DNA of 64,000 bases, taken from positions 1 to 64,000 of IMG/VR virus record IMGVR_UViG_3300042542_003748. One strand, given 5' to 3'. Below, in pieces: positions 1 to 8,163 of the stretch. Source of the DNA: a virus. Made by a program: the position numbers and the translations under genes. The notes under the pieces were generated by a model, which was given only the letters and a program-made list of their open reading frames with translations, had not been told where the DNA came from and did not search any database. Positions within the stretch are counted from its first letter, which is position 1. Every line of letters begins with the position of its first letter.

Positions 1-2
1 GA

Positions 3-533
3 ACTGTAAATGTATCTAATCTTCTTGTATGGTTTTCAGGTGATGATGCTATTGATACAGACCAAGCTTGGGCTGGAACATTAAATAACTTTATTGTAAT
101 CTGTGGTAGTGCAACTGACCATGCTTTAGAAATTGATGGACCTGAAGGTACTTTAATGGCTTCACACACATTAAGAAATGGTTCAATCAAAGGAAGTCCT
201 GAAGCGGAATTGGGTGACTTCAGAGCTTGTCCAAGAGGAACATTCGAAAACATTTTCTTCTTTGATTTTGTTGACCCAGCAACTGCGGGTAGAGGTGACT
301 TATCAATATCTAATCCAACAAATTCTACTTGTTCAACAGATAATTTAACTAATGGAGTTTTGACTTTCTCAAACTTACAAGTTATACTTCCTACAAATGT
401 AACATTGAGTAGTGTTTTCAAAAATGGTACTAGTACCTTTGCTACTTCTGTTACAACTAGAACAATTGGTGCTAACAAAACTGCACTCAATTGGACTTGG
501 GCAGAACAAGCAAATGTATTATTGGGATTCTAA
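3..533 (+). CDS. Secreted Bacteroidota-type protein, C-terminal part
   Basis: The frame is open from the first bases to the stop, so this is the last 176 residues of a protein that starts before the window. It is rich in Asn, Thr, Ser and Gly, with motifs DDAIDTDQAW, DHALEIDGPEG and GRGDLSIS. From memory these occur at the end of secreted or surface beta-helix-like Bacteroidota proteins of unknown function; I cannot verify that here. No sorting domain is seen at the end. In a phage it could be an adhesin-like or tail-associated protein, but that is speculation. A strong hairpin terminator follows. Confidence 0.6.
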   Translation, partial: TVNVSNLLVWFSGDDAIDTDQAWAGTLNNFIVICGSATDHALEIDGPEGTLMASHTLRNGSIKGSPEAELGDFRACPRGTFENIFFFDFVDPATAGRGDLSISNPTNSTCSTDNLTNGVLTFSNLQVILPTNVTLSSVFKNGTSTFATSVTTRTIGANKTALNWTWAEQANVLLGF

Positions 534-555
534 GAAATTAAAATCTAAATGAGAA

Positions 556-587
556 AGGTTCTGACCAAAAGTTAGAACCTTTTTTTA
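556..587 (+). terminator. Rho-independent terminator
   Basis: Inverted repeat AGGTTCT / AGAACCT with a short loop followed by seven T, 23 bp after the first stop codon; it separates the secreted-protein gene from the DNA-modification block. Confidence 0.85.
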
Positions 588-609
588 TTGTCAAAATCAA
601 AATACTAAT

Positions 610-816
610 ATGGAATCACTAAAACTAAGAGTAACTCTAACCAACACAAAGGGGTGGAAAGAAACGAAAGATGTCCACCTATCACATTACCTATCTCAAA
701 AAGAAGAAGGAAACGATGTTTTAGATAAAATCGTTGAACAACTTATTCAGGATTATGAAAGGATGGGAAAAAATATGAATGAAAATAAAATAGAAAATCA
801 AAAATGGAGACCGTAA
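610..816 (+). CDS. Small hypothetical protein, first gene of the modification block
   Basis: 68 residues, not recognised. Its N-terminal half reads like a beta-strand pair (SLKLRVTLTNTKGW) and its C-terminal half is a charged helix. It overlaps the next gene by 13 bp, so the two are probably translated together. No signal peptide, membrane segment or packaging-like N-terminal peptide. Confidence 0.6.
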   Translation: MESLKLRVTLTNTKGWKETKDVHLSHYLSQKEEGNDVLDKIVEQLIQDYERMGKNMNENKIENQKWRP

Positions 817-1049
817 TCAAAACTTGGGAAAAGAAAGAAAGTGTTAATCACCCTTCTCATTATGGAGGCGCTGATAATGTTTATGAAGCGATAAAGGTGA
901 TAGATGCCTGGTCATTAGGATTTGCCTTGGGTAATACTGTAAAGTATATCAGTAGGGCGGGTAAGAAAGACCAATCAAAAGAATTAGAAGACCTAAAGAA
1001 AGCTTTATGGTATCTTCAACACCACATCAATCAATTAGAGAATAAATGA
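804..1049 (+). CDS. DUF3310-family protein
   Basis: 81 residues. The core NHPSHYGG followed by VIDAW, a GNTVKYISRAG segment and LEDLKKALWYL matches DUF3310, a small all-helical family common in phages and of unknown biochemical role. The family often sits with nucleotide and DNA metabolism genes, as it does here just before a DNA adenine methyltransferase, which it overlaps by 4 bp (ATGA). Family assignment is from motif memory; function is not known. Confidence 0.85.
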   Translation: METVIKTWEKKESVNHPSHYGGADNVYEAIKVIDAWSLGFALGNTVKYISRAGKKDQSKELEDLKKALWYLQHHINQLENK

Positions 1050-1843
1050 ATACACCAATAAAATATTTCGGGGGAAAAGGAACAATGTTTAACAATATTA
1101 TAGAACACTTCCCCAACCAAAATGACTTTAACATTTATTTAGAACCATTCGGTGGTTCCTTCTCAATAGGATTGAAAAAACCTGAAACTGAAATTGAGAT
1201 TTACAATGATATAGAACAAAATGTTTATTCCCTTTATAAAGTTTTGTCGGATAAAGATTTATTCGATGAGTTCAAGTTCAAATGTGATTTAACTCATTTC
1301 TCCGAAGATTTAAGGAAGGAATTCAAAGATAAGTTGAAAGGTGACTTAACCACTTTGGATAGAGCATTTTACTTTTTTTATGTAAACAGAACATCACATA
1401 ATGGTGTGGGTGGAATTACAATCAGCAACATAGTAAGAAGGAAGATGAGTAAATCAACTTCAGATTTTTTGTCTGCAATTGATAGATTACCTGAATTACA
1501 CGATAGATTGTCAAAAGTAATTATGTTAAACACTAATGGAATAAAGTTGATTGAAAAATATAAGGAATATCCAAATTGTTTCATTTATGCTGACCCCCCT
1601 TATGAACAATCAACCAGAACAAATGCGAGATATAAGGAAGATATGGATAGAGATGGACATATTAAGTTTCTCGATTCTGTTATTGATTCCAAAGCTAAGA
1701 TATTGATTAGTGGATATGATTGTGAATTATATGATAGATTGACTGATAATGGATTTATTAAAGTTCATTTTGATGTAAAAACTGTTGATGGTAACCATAA
1801 ACCTAAAACCAAAACTGAAACTCTTTGGAAGAACTATGAATAA
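1046..1843 (+). CDS. DNA adenine methyltransferase, D12 class (Dam-like)
   Basis: 265 residues, full length for the class. Motif I is near the N terminus (IKYFGGKGTM, residues about 5-14), followed by LEPFGGSFSIG; the catalytic DPPY motif is in IYADPPYEQSTR around residue 180. It should transfer a methyl group from S-adenosylmethionine to N6 of adenine. No restriction endonuclease lies beside it, so it is an orphan methylase, likely protecting phage DNA from host restriction. Target sequence cannot be read from the protein. Confidence 0.93.
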   Translation: MNTPIKYFGGKGTMFNNIIEHFPNQNDFNIYLEPFGGSFSIGLKKPETEIEIYNDIEQNVYSLYKVLSDKDLFDEFKFKCDLTHFSEDLRKEFKDKLKGDLTTLDRAFYFFYVNRTSHNGVGGITISNIVRRKMSKSTSDFLSAIDRLPELHDRLSKVIMLNTNGIKLIEKYKEYPNCFIYADPPYEQSTRTNARYKEDMDRDGHIKFLDSVIDSKAKILISGYDCELYDRLTDNGFIKVHFDVKTVDGNHKPKTKTETLWKNYE

Positions 1844-1880
1844 AGTTTATTAAAAAAAGAATAAAAATTTTTAGAAATGT

Positions 1881-1911
1881 TTTGGTTGTAAAAATATTTT
1901 TCATACATTTG
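1881..1911 (+). promoter_or_regulatory. Bacteroidota-type promoter
   Basis: TTTG at 1881-1884, 19 nt, then TACATTTG at 1904-1911: an exact match to the known Bacteroidota -33/-7 consensus (TTTG, about 19 nt, TAnnTTTG). It lies 62 bp before the ParB-like gene in an AT-rich gap. Confidence 0.8.
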
Positions 1912-1972
1912 TAATTAATCCACTTGTGAAACTATTTAAAATCATTTTATATTACAATTTAAACTCCAAACT

Positions 1973-2995
1973 ATGAATCACGATTTAACTGCAACGGCAG
2001 AATTAGAACTTTCTGAGAATCAAATTATGTCCATTCTCAACAATTTAACAAATGATAATTTTTTGATATTGTTTAATGAACAACAAATACAAAGAAATTT
2101 ATCAATTACAGGTGAGGAACTTTTACATACAATTGACCATAGAGGAAAATCTAAGGTTTACGATGAAGGGGTTCTTAATTATACAACAGATTTAGATACA
2201 TTTTCATTTGGAAAGTCGAATCGTAAGATTATTCAAAAAAAAGTAGATGGGATATGTAAAACAATTGAAGAATATGGTATAATTGTTCCAATTATTGTGG
2301 ATAAAAAATTAGAAATTGGTGAAGGACAACATCGTGTAAAGGCACTAATGAAGTATAATGAAAATAACCCCAATAATAAAAAAGGGATTCATTTTATAGT
2401 TCGTAAAGAAATTCCGGCTAAGACAGTTAAAGTTATGAATAGAACTTTTACTAATTGGAAACCAAATGATTATTTACACTCTTATGCTGAAGATGGATTT
2501 GTTGAATATATCAAATTGAAAAATTTTGTTGAAAAAAATAAAGACTTCAGTATATACTTACTTTCAGCTATGTGTCAGAATGATTTGTCTGGTATCGATA
2601 GACATGGTGGGAAATCAAATATAAATCATAACACTGGTGAATCTAGTATGGATAAATTTGAACAAGGTCGATGGACAGTTGTTTATGACGACCCAAATTT
2701 GGAAAGAGCTCAACGATATGCAGATGATATTAGAAAGGTGACTAAAGTTTGTAATGTTAAATCTAAACATCTTTATTTTGCATTGTTGAACTTATTAATG
2801 AATGTCCCCAAATTTGATTTGAATAGATTCATAGATAAATTACAAGAAAACTATTTGTTTTATAACAAAGTTAAAATTCATAATAGAGAACAAGCATATG
2901 ATTTTATCGGTGAAGTTTACAATAAAAAATTGAAAAAGTCTGAAGAGTTTTTAGTAATATTAGAATACTACAACAATAAAAGAAAAAAACCATAA
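1973..2995 (+). CDS. ParB-like (DGQHR-type) protein
   Basis: 340 residues. A ParB/sulfiredoxin-fold signature lies at about residues 95-145: IEEYGIIVPIIVDKK followed by EIGEGQHRVKALMKYN. The Gly-Glu-Gly-Gln-His-Arg motif fits the nucleotide-binding DGxHR position of ParB-like N domains. A later part (NRTFTNWKPNDYLHSYAE) resembles phage ParB-like proteins, from memory. It could be a regulator, a nuclease-like protein or a partition factor; the sequence does not decide. It has its own host-type promoter and is followed at once by the HAD phosphatase gene. Confidence 0.75.
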   Translation: MNHDLTATAELELSENQIMSILNNLTNDNFLILFNEQQIQRNLSITGEELLHTIDHRGKSKVYDEGVLNYTTDLDTFSFGKSNRKIIQKKVDGICKTIEEYGIIVPIIVDKKLEIGEGQHRVKALMKYNENNPNNKKGIHFIVRKEIPAKTVKVMNRTFTNWKPNDYLHSYAEDGFVEYIKLKNFVEKNKDFSIYLLSAMCQNDLSGIDRHGGKSNINHNTGESSMDKFEQGRWTVVYDDPNLERAQRYADDIRKVTKVCNVKSKHLYFALLNLLMNVPKFDLNRFIDKLQENYLFYNKVKIHNREQAYDFIGEVYNKKLKKSEEFLVILEYYNNKRKKP

Positions 2996-3358
2996 ATGAA
3001 CAAAGTTTATTTGATTGACATTGATGGGACAATATGTGAGGATATAAGAAATGAAGAATGGTATTTATACCCATTTGCACAACACTATGAAGAAAGTAGA
3101 TTAATTCTAAATAAGTGGTATGATGAGGGAAATATTATAACATTCTTTACCGCCAGAGAGAGTAAAGATAGACATATTACGGAAGATTGGTTAAGATTGA
3201 AAGGATTCAAGTTCCACGGATTGATTATGGATAAACCAAGATGTAAAGATGGTCAGGTTTATCATTGGATTGATAATAGACCTGTAAGAGCAACAACTTA
3301 TAAAGGTAACTGGACTGAACTTAAACAGATTTACGCTAAAATAGAAACATTTGAATAA
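2996..3358 (+). CDS. HAD-superfamily phosphatase
   Basis: 120 residues. HAD motif I is VYLIDIDGTICED (nucleophile Asp8, acid/base Asp10), motif II is FFTARES, a Lys lies in the MDKPRCKDG segment, and a final Asp is in YHWIDNRP. No cap domain is visible, so it belongs to the small C0 type. It probably hydrolyses a small phosphorylated metabolite, possibly a nucleotide given its neighbours; the substrate is unknown. It starts right after the previous stop and its stop shares one base with the next start (TAATG). Confidence 0.85.
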   Translation: MNKVYLIDIDGTICEDIRNEEWYLYPFAQHYEESRLILNKWYDEGNIITFFTARESKDRHITEDWLRLKGFKFHGLIMDKPRCKDGQVYHWIDNRPVRATTYKGNWTELKQIYAKIETFE

Positions 3359-3501
3359 TGGTAAAAAGATTTGTTAGATTTCCAAATGAAATGGATTTCG
3401 TTGAAATGGAAATCAATATGGATGATTTTAATATGGTTACAGAGTTTAGTGACCAAATGTTTGGATGGTATAAAGGAACTTATATTTCAATAAAGTTATA
3501 A
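3358..3501 (+). CDS. Short hypothetical protein
   Basis: 47 residues, starting on the TAATG junction with the phosphatase gene, which supports real coupled translation. Contains VKRFVRFPNEMDFVEMEI and a tail GWYKGTYISIKL; not recognised. Confidence 0.5.
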   Translation: MVKRFVRFPNEMDFVEMEINMDDFNMVTEFSDQMFGWYKGTYISIKL

Positions 3502-3506
3502 AATTA

Positions 3507-4118
3507 GTGAGAGTATTAAATCTATATGCTGGTATAGGTGGAAATAGGAAATATTGGGAAAATGTTGATGTGACAGCGGTGGAATACAATGAAGAAATCG
3601 CAAATGTGTATCAACATTTTTTTCCTAATGACACAATTGTGGTTGGTGATGCCCACGAATACCTTGCCAAGAACTGGAGAAACTTTGATTTTATTTGGTC
3701 AAGTCCCCCCTGTCAAAGTCATAGTAAAGTTAGAATGATGGCAAGCAAAGGAGGAAGTTATGACTCCGTAATGCCTGATATGAAGTTATGGGCAGAAATC
3801 ATTTTCTTACAAAACTTTACCAAGAACACAAACATCAAGTTTGTTGTTGAAAATGTTAAACCATATTATGAACCATTTGTCAAACCAACAATAAAGTTGG
3901 GGAGACATTTGTTTTGGACAAACATTGATATCCCCGAAATTGAAATTAAAGATGGATTGACCCATAATGAGAGGGGAAGTTCCGAGAAAGGTTATTTTGA
4001 TTTGAGGGAGTTTAAGTTATCCCACAGAAAAGACCAGATAATTAGAAATTGTGTTGACCCTGATGTTGGAAAATATATTTTGGATTGTGTGGTAAAACAA
4101 ATTGATATATTAACATAA
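3507..4118 (+). CDS. C5 cytosine DNA methyltransferase, short form
   Basis: 203 residues with a GTG start. Motif I is LNLYAGIGG, the catalytic motif IV is WSSPPCQSH (Cys about residue 71) and motif VI is FVVENVKPYYEP; GRHLFWTNIDI follows as in phage C5 enzymes. It is about 100 residues shorter than typical C5 methylases, with little room for a target-recognition domain or motifs IX-X, so specificity may be low or a partner may be needed. It sits among nucleotide-metabolism genes and has no restriction partner. Confidence 0.85.
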   Translation: MRVLNLYAGIGGNRKYWENVDVTAVEYNEEIANVYQHFFPNDTIVVGDAHEYLAKNWRNFDFIWSSPPCQSHSKVRMMASKGGSYDSVMPDMKLWAEIIFLQNFTKNTNIKFVVENVKPYYEPFVKPTIKLGRHLFWTNIDIPEIEIKDGLTHNERGSSEKGYFDLREFKLSHRKDQIIRNCVDPDVGKYILDCVVKQIDILT

Positions 4119-4136
4119 ATTAGTTAGATTGATAAA

Positions 4137-4568
4137 ATGGAATTAGTAACGACTTATATTTGTAAGACCTCAGATAATGGTGTTCACGATAATATATTCG
4201 GTGGAACAATATTGGGGTTAATCGACCAAAGTGCTGGTGCTTATGCTGCACAGATATGTGATACACCAAGAATGGTGACAATCAAAATTGATGAATTGAT
4301 TTTCAAGAACTCCGTTAAGGTTGGTAATATTATTAAGTTCTATGCCACAGTTAAAGAGTTTGGTACAAGTTCCGTAACTTTATATATGGAAGTTAGAAAA
4401 CATAATGTTTATACTGGTCATCAAGATGTGGTGGTATCAACCAATATCAAATTTGTAAGAATTGATGAAGAAGGTAGAGCCATCCCAATCTCTGAACGAG
4501 TTAAAACAAGATACTACAACAGAATGGAACAATATGGTAAAGGACTATTAAACCCTGAAGAAAAATAA
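4137..4568 (+). CDS. Acyl-CoA thioesterase (hotdog fold, YciA-like)
   Basis: 143 residues, a usual single-hotdog length. FGGTILGLIDQSAGAYAA carries the conserved hotdog-helix Asp, and MVTIKIDELIFKNSVKVGN followed by VVVSTNIKFVRIDEEG matches acyl-CoA thioesterases that hydrolyse CoA thioesters in the cytoplasm. Such a gene is unusual beside thyA and methylases and may be an auxiliary metabolic gene from a bacterium. Five bases separate it from thyA. Confidence 0.85.
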   Translation: MELVTTYICKTSDNGVHDNIFGGTILGLIDQSAGAYAAQICDTPRMVTIKIDELIFKNSVKVGNIIKFYATVKEFGTSSVTLYMEVRKHNVYTGHQDVVVSTNIKFVRIDEEGRAIPISERVKTRYYNRMEQYGKGLLNPEEK

Positions 4569-4573
4569 TATAT

Positions 4574-5698
4574 ATGAATAAATTAGATAAAGATTATCAA
4601 GAACTCCTATTGGATATAATGACAAATGGGGTAACAAAAAATGATAGAACTGGTACAGGAACAATATCAGTATTCGGTCGCCAGATAAGACATAAAATGT
4701 CAGATGGATTTCCAGTACTAACAACCAAGAAAATGTATTTCAAGGGAATTGTGACTGAATTGATTTGGTTTTTAAGGGGTGATACAAACATCAAATACCT
4801 TGTTGATAATGATTGTCATATTTGGGATGGTGATGCTTATAAGCGGTATATTATGTTACCAAAAAAATTATCTGAAGTTGTTTCTGATGGTGAAAAATTT
4901 AATGGTAGAAATTTAACAAAAGAAGAATTCATTAACAAAATCAAAACAGATAATGAGTTTGCTAAGAAGTGGGGTGAATTGGGAAAAATATATGGAAGAC
5001 AATGGCGAAGATGGACTAAAAAGAAAATGTATCTATCAACTGATGGTTCATACGAAAACATTTATGATGATGCAGACCAAACAGTTATTGACCAAATAGT
5101 AATCCTCATTAACGAACTCAAAACAAATCCAGACTCAAGACGACTAATGGTTTCAGCTTGGAATGTGGGTGAATTAGACCAAATGGTACTTCCACCTTGT
5201 CATTATGGATTTCAAGTTTATACAAGAGAATTGAGTGAAGATGAAAGAAATGAAATTAGAGATATGCAATACTTGAAGAATAACTTACATCAAGCACTAA
5301 AAGGAAGTGATACTAAAATTGATTGGGAAAATATCCCAACCAGAGCAATCTCTTTAATGTATAATGCCAGAAGCCAAGATGTACCACTCGGAACTCCATT
5401 CAATATATCTTCATACGCATTGTTGTTGGTGATATTGGGTAAAATGGTTAATATGATTCCTGATGAGTTAATTGCTAATATGGGAGATTGTCATATTTAT
5501 TCAAATCAAATTGATGGAGTTAAGGAACAACTAACAAGAGAACCATATCAATTACCAACATTGAAGATTAATTCAGGTAATGAAAATTGGCATCTATTGG
5601 AATTGGATGAAGTATTGAATACATTAGACCCAAGTATAACATTCAAGTTAGAAAATTACCAATCACACCCAATCATAAAATTACCATTATCTAATTAA
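4574..5698 (+). CDS. thyA: Thymidylate synthase ThyA, enlarged
   Basis: Converts dUMP to dTMP with methylene-tetrahydrofolate. Seen: NDRTGTGTISVFG near residue 23, the segment LIWFLRGDTNIKYL, SRRLMVSAWNVG, the catalytic Cys209 in LPPCHYGFQ, and NISSYALLLVILG. At 374 residues it is about 110 longer than the 264-residue E. coli enzyme, with extra sequence around residues 89-133, 148-168 and 220-255. All catalytic blocks are intact, so it is probably active. The next gene follows after one base. Confidence 0.95.
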   Translation: MNKLDKDYQELLLDIMTNGVTKNDRTGTGTISVFGRQIRHKMSDGFPVLTTKKMYFKGIVTELIWFLRGDTNIKYLVDNDCHIWDGDAYKRYIMLPKKLSEVVSDGEKFNGRNLTKEEFINKIKTDNEFAKKWGELGKIYGRQWRRWTKKKMYLSTDGSYENIYDDADQTVIDQIVILINELKTNPDSRRLMVSAWNVGELDQMVLPPCHYGFQVYTRELSEDERNEIRDMQYLKNNLHQALKGSDTKIDWENIPTRAISLMYNARSQDVPLGTPFNISSYALLLVILGKMVNMIPDELIANMGDCHIYSNQIDGVKEQLTREPYQLPTLKINSGNENWHLLELDEVLNTLDPSITFKLENYQSHPIIKLPLSN

Positions 5699-5699
5699 T

Positions 5700-6095
5700 A
5701 TGACACTAGACAATTTAAGATTGTTAATTAAAGATGTTTTTGATAATTCAACAGACATCAAAGAAATTGAAAGTTCCATATTTTCGTTAATACGATTATA
5801 CGAGATGACCGATAAAACTGAATCAACTTTCATCAAAGACAGATACGACCACAAGATACCTGAAAAAGTTCCATATCATACAATATGTGGATGTAATCCA
5901 GAAAATGGTGGTAATGGTATTTGTGGTTGTACGATTGGGAGTGTTATGGAACTAATGCAAAAAAAATATGAAGGGACAATTAAATCAAATACAACAACAT
6001 ATTCTGATGCTTTAAGTTGCGGTTTTGGTATCTGTAATTGTACATCAGAAGACAACTATACCTATTGTTTAACTTCAACTAAAACAACAATATAA
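5700..6095 (+). CDS. Cysteine-rich hypothetical protein
   Basis: 131 residues. The N-terminal half is helical (NLRLLIKDVFDN) and the second half has nine Cys, with clusters ICGCNPENGGNGICGC and CGFGICNC and a final YCL. The spacing suggests metal binding or disulfides; no known family recognised. It has no signal peptide, so a cytoplasmic metal site is more likely. It starts 2 bp after thyA. Confidence 0.6.
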   Translation: MTLDNLRLLIKDVFDNSTDIKEIESSIFSLIRLYEMTDKTESTFIKDRYDHKIPEKVPYHTICGCNPENGGNGICGCTIGSVMELMQKKYEGTIKSNTTTYSDALSCGFGICNCTSEDNYTYCLTSTKTTI

Positions 6096-6096
6096 T

Positions 6097-6324
6097 ATGG
6101 AATACAGAATTGTAAAAGTTGAAACACCTCAAATAACGAAGAATTATGAGGCTAAAATAGATTTTATACCTGAAGTATACTTTGTAACAAGATATGAAAT
6201 AGAAAAGAAAATATTTTTCTTTATGCCGTGGATAAACACTAATTATCAATTTATAACTCTTGAAGAGGCTACATCATATGTTGATTGGTTCAAAAGAAAA
6301 AAAATTAGAACAATTATCAAATAA
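6097..6324 (+). CDS. Small hypothetical protein
   Basis: 75 residues, aromatic and basic (YFVTRYEIEKKIFFFMPWINTNYQ region); not recognised. Its last 28 bp belong to a 30-bp direct repeat that recurs at 6970-6999, and its stop overlaps the next start (TAATG). Confidence 0.5.
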   Translation: MEYRIVKVETPQITKNYEAKIDFIPEVYFVTRYEIEKKIFFFMPWINTNYQFITLEEATSYVDWFKRKKIRTIIK

Positions 6325-6326
6325 TG
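6297..6326 (+). repeat. 30-bp direct repeat, copy 1
   Basis: An A-rich 30-mer ending in CAATTATCAAATAATG, identical to 6970-6999. Each copy ends in the start codon of a small gene, so the duplication carried a translation start junction. Confidence 0.85.
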
Positions 6327-6422
6327 GAAAACAACATACCACCCCAAGATATGGCACAAGAGCTCTTCCATCGTTTCAATAAGGAAGGGCTTCACGATTT
6401 AATAACCACAGAAAACAATTAA
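6324..6422 (+). pseudogene. Truncated copy of the gene at 7196
   Basis: 32 codons. The first 24 residues nearly match the protein starting at 7196 (NNIPPQDMAQELFH, then FNKEGLH), then the sequence diverges and stops. The first 48 bases differ from 7196-7243 at very few positions. I read it as a partial duplication remnant, though the short peptide could be expressed. Confidence 0.65.
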
Positions 6423-6425
6423 ATT

Positions 6426-6626
6426 ATGGAAGAAAATTTAAAAAAACTTACTAATAATTGTAGTGTTTGTGATTCTGATAAAATCAGATATGAAACTGTA
6501 ACTTTTCGCAATCTAGTTATTCAATTAATAGCTGGTAAAACCGTTATAAGTTCAACATATCAAGATATTGAATATAAGATTTGCGTTAAATGTGGTGATA
6601 GACGTACAAATTTTTTTACATATTAA
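6426..6626 (+). CDS. Small zinc-ribbon-like protein
   Basis: 66 residues with two Cys pairs, CSVCDSDK near residue 13 and CVKCGDRR near residue 54, the pattern of a treble-clef or ribbon zinc site, similar in outline to YgiT/MqsA-type zinc domains. No helix-turn-helix follows, and no toxin gene is adjacent, so a toxin-antitoxin role is not supported. Confidence 0.55.
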   Translation: MEENLKKLTNNCSVCDSDKIRYETVTFRNLVIQLIAGKTVISSTYQDIEYKICVKCGDRRTNFFTY

Positions 6627-6736
6627 AAATAAAATCATAAAAAGAGAAAGTTTTAAAGAGTTTCAAGAAAGATTGTGCTGAACAAAAACTTAATTGGAGA
6701 AGACAAATAGTTAATATTAATTAAAAACAATACATT

Positions 6737-6916
6737 ATGAAAAATTTAGAAAGAAAAAAACTGGAAAGTTTATTAAACAGTAGAATTGATGAGGTTAATA
6801 TTATACCAATTTATAAAGATGAAAATAAAACTGAAGTTGAAGAAGTTGAATGTGAAATTAAATTTAAAACAAATATTCAATATATAGAACAATTGTTGGA
6901 TATTTGTAAACCCTAA
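6737..6916 (+). CDS. Short acidic hypothetical protein
   Basis: 59 residues, charged, mainly Glu/Lys (NLERKKLESLLNSRIDEV); not recognised. It sits in the loosely packed 6.6-7.2 kb stretch with the partial duplication. Confidence 0.4.
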   Translation: MKNLERKKLESLLNSRIDEVNIIPIYKDENKTEVEEVECEIKFKTNIQYIEQLLDICKP

Positions 6917-6969
6917 TAGTTTTGATACCCAATAGTTCAGAAATTTATGGTATTATTAATGAATTTTAT

Positions 6970-6999
6970 AAAAAAAATTAGAACAATTATCAAATAATG
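6970..6999 (+). repeat. 30-bp direct repeat, copy 2
   Basis: Identical to 6297-6326; its final ATG starts the short membrane-protein gene at 6997. Confidence 0.85.
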
Positions 7000-7143
7000 T
7001 GTAACAAAATTAAAAAGTGGCTTGACAAAGGTGAAGGAGGACAATTTTATGAACCTTATGTAACAAATGGGGATGTTATTATATTAATGATGTTAACTAT
7101 GATAGTAAGTGTTATGATAATATTGGGGTGTCTGATTGTATAG
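6997..7143 (+). CDS. Short single-pass membrane peptide
   Basis: 48 residues: a hydrophilic N-terminal half (CNKIKKWLDKGEGG) and one hydrophobic segment of about 20 residues at the C terminus (ILMMLTMIVSVMIILGCLIV). It begins on the second copy of the 30-bp repeat. A tail-anchored small inner-membrane peptide is plausible. Confidence 0.45.
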   Translation: MCNKIKKWLDKGEGGQFYEPYVTNGDVIILMMLTMIVSVMIILGCLIV

Positions 7144-7195
7144 CACAACCCAGTAATATATCCAAGAACAATATCAACAAATACAACTATATAAA

Positions 7196-7441
7196 ATGGA
7201 AAACAACATCCCACCCCAAGATATGGCACAAGAGCTCTTCCACACCTTTAATAAGGAAGGACTACACCAGATATCCTCTGTAATTAATCGTCATATTAGA
7301 AAAGAATTAATCAAGCAGTGTGTGTTGTTATCAATTAACCTTCACTTGGATGAATTATCCAAAATGCAACTAATATTCTCAGATAGAGAATTACATTACA
7401 AATATTGGGAAGAAGTTAAATTAGAAGTAAAAAAAATATAA
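7196..7441 (+). CDS. Hypothetical protein, intact copy of duplicated gene
   Basis: 81 residues: DMAQELFHTFNKEGLHQISS followed by a helical segment with paired Leu and Lys. Not recognised. Its 5' end is duplicated at 6324. One base separates it from the next gene. Confidence 0.6.
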   Translation: MENNIPPQDMAQELFHTFNKEGLHQISSVINRHIRKELIKQCVLLSINLHLDELSKMQLIFSDRELHYKYWEEVKLEVKKI

Positions 7442-7442
7442 T

Positions 7443-7949
7443 ATGGAAAAGAAACAAACAGCAGTTGAATATCTATATAAAAATTTATTAGATAATCCTT
7501 TATCAAATGAAGATGTTATATATAACATTAGAGTATTTGAAAAAGCCAAAGAAATGGAAAAGGAACAATCCACCATTACAGAAGACACCTCTGATGGATA
7601 CCATACCTTCAAGGAACTCTATGAGTTTAGAAAAGTATATAATGCAACACTATTCAATGAATGGGGAAAACAAATGCAAGAATATCTAAAATGGGAAAGT
7701 GAAGATTGGCAAATACTTAATTTACCAAAGTATGATGTTCATAAAAGTTGGAGACATAATGATGGTGAATTATGTTTTGGTGGTGGATGGTTTATAGTAG
7801 TGGCAAACTTACCATCAGGACAAATCAGTAATCATTATCAAGCTCACGATTGGGATTTATTTGATATACCAGTATATGAAAAGGCCAAATATCCTTTTGA
7901 TGGGCATACCTCAAAAGATGTATTAGATAGATTAATTAAACTTAAATAA
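7443..7949 (+). CDS. Hypothetical protein with helical N-terminal module
   Basis: 168 residues. The start (QTAVEYLYKNLLDNPLSNED) resembles the start of the next gene (GAVYFLYRFFNDNPEATIEE), with both followed by VYxKAxEME, suggesting a shared short N-terminal module fused to different bodies. The C-terminal half has WRHNDGELCFGGGWFIVVANLP. No catalytic motif recognised. Confidence 0.6.
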   Translation: MEKKQTAVEYLYKNLLDNPLSNEDVIYNIRVFEKAKEMEKEQSTITEDTSDGYHTFKELYEFRKVYNATLFNEWGKQMQEYLKWESEDWQILNLPKYDVHKSWRHNDGELCFGGGWFIVVANLPSGQISNHYQAHDWDLFDIPVYEKAKYPFDGHTSKDVLDRLIKLK

Positions 7950-7950
7950 A

Positions 7951-8160
7951 ATGATAAAGACCGGAGCAGTATATTTTTTATACAGATTTTTCAATGATAA
8001 TCCTGAAGCAACAATAGAAGAAGGATATGAGGTATATAAACAAGCCTTAGAAATGGAAAATAAAATTAATCAAGAGTATTATAACCAAGGTGCTCAAGAT
8101 TGTAAAAATACCTTTGAAAAAATAATCAGTGATGTAACAGGGAATATACCAAATCTTTGA
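7951..8160 (+). CDS. Hypothetical protein sharing the N-terminal module of its neighbour
   Basis: 69 residues: LYRFFNDNPEATIEEGYEVY, KQALEMENKINQEYYNQGAQ, then a short tail. It looks like the upstream protein without its C-terminal domain. One base separates the two genes. Confidence 0.55.
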   Translation: MIKTGAVYFLYRFFNDNPEATIEEGYEVYKQALEMENKINQEYYNQGAQDCKNTFEKIISDVTGNIPNL

Positions 8161-8163
8161 TAA

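Noticed and set aside
1378-1584. Opposite-strand open frames inside recognised genes, e.g. in the Dam gene
   Set aside because: They are antisense shadows of AT-rich genes with low-complexity translations and no promoter or family signal.
6426-6626. Toxin-antitoxin pair around the zinc-ribbon protein
   Set aside because: No partner toxin gene and no DNA-binding helix-turn-helix in the 66-residue protein.
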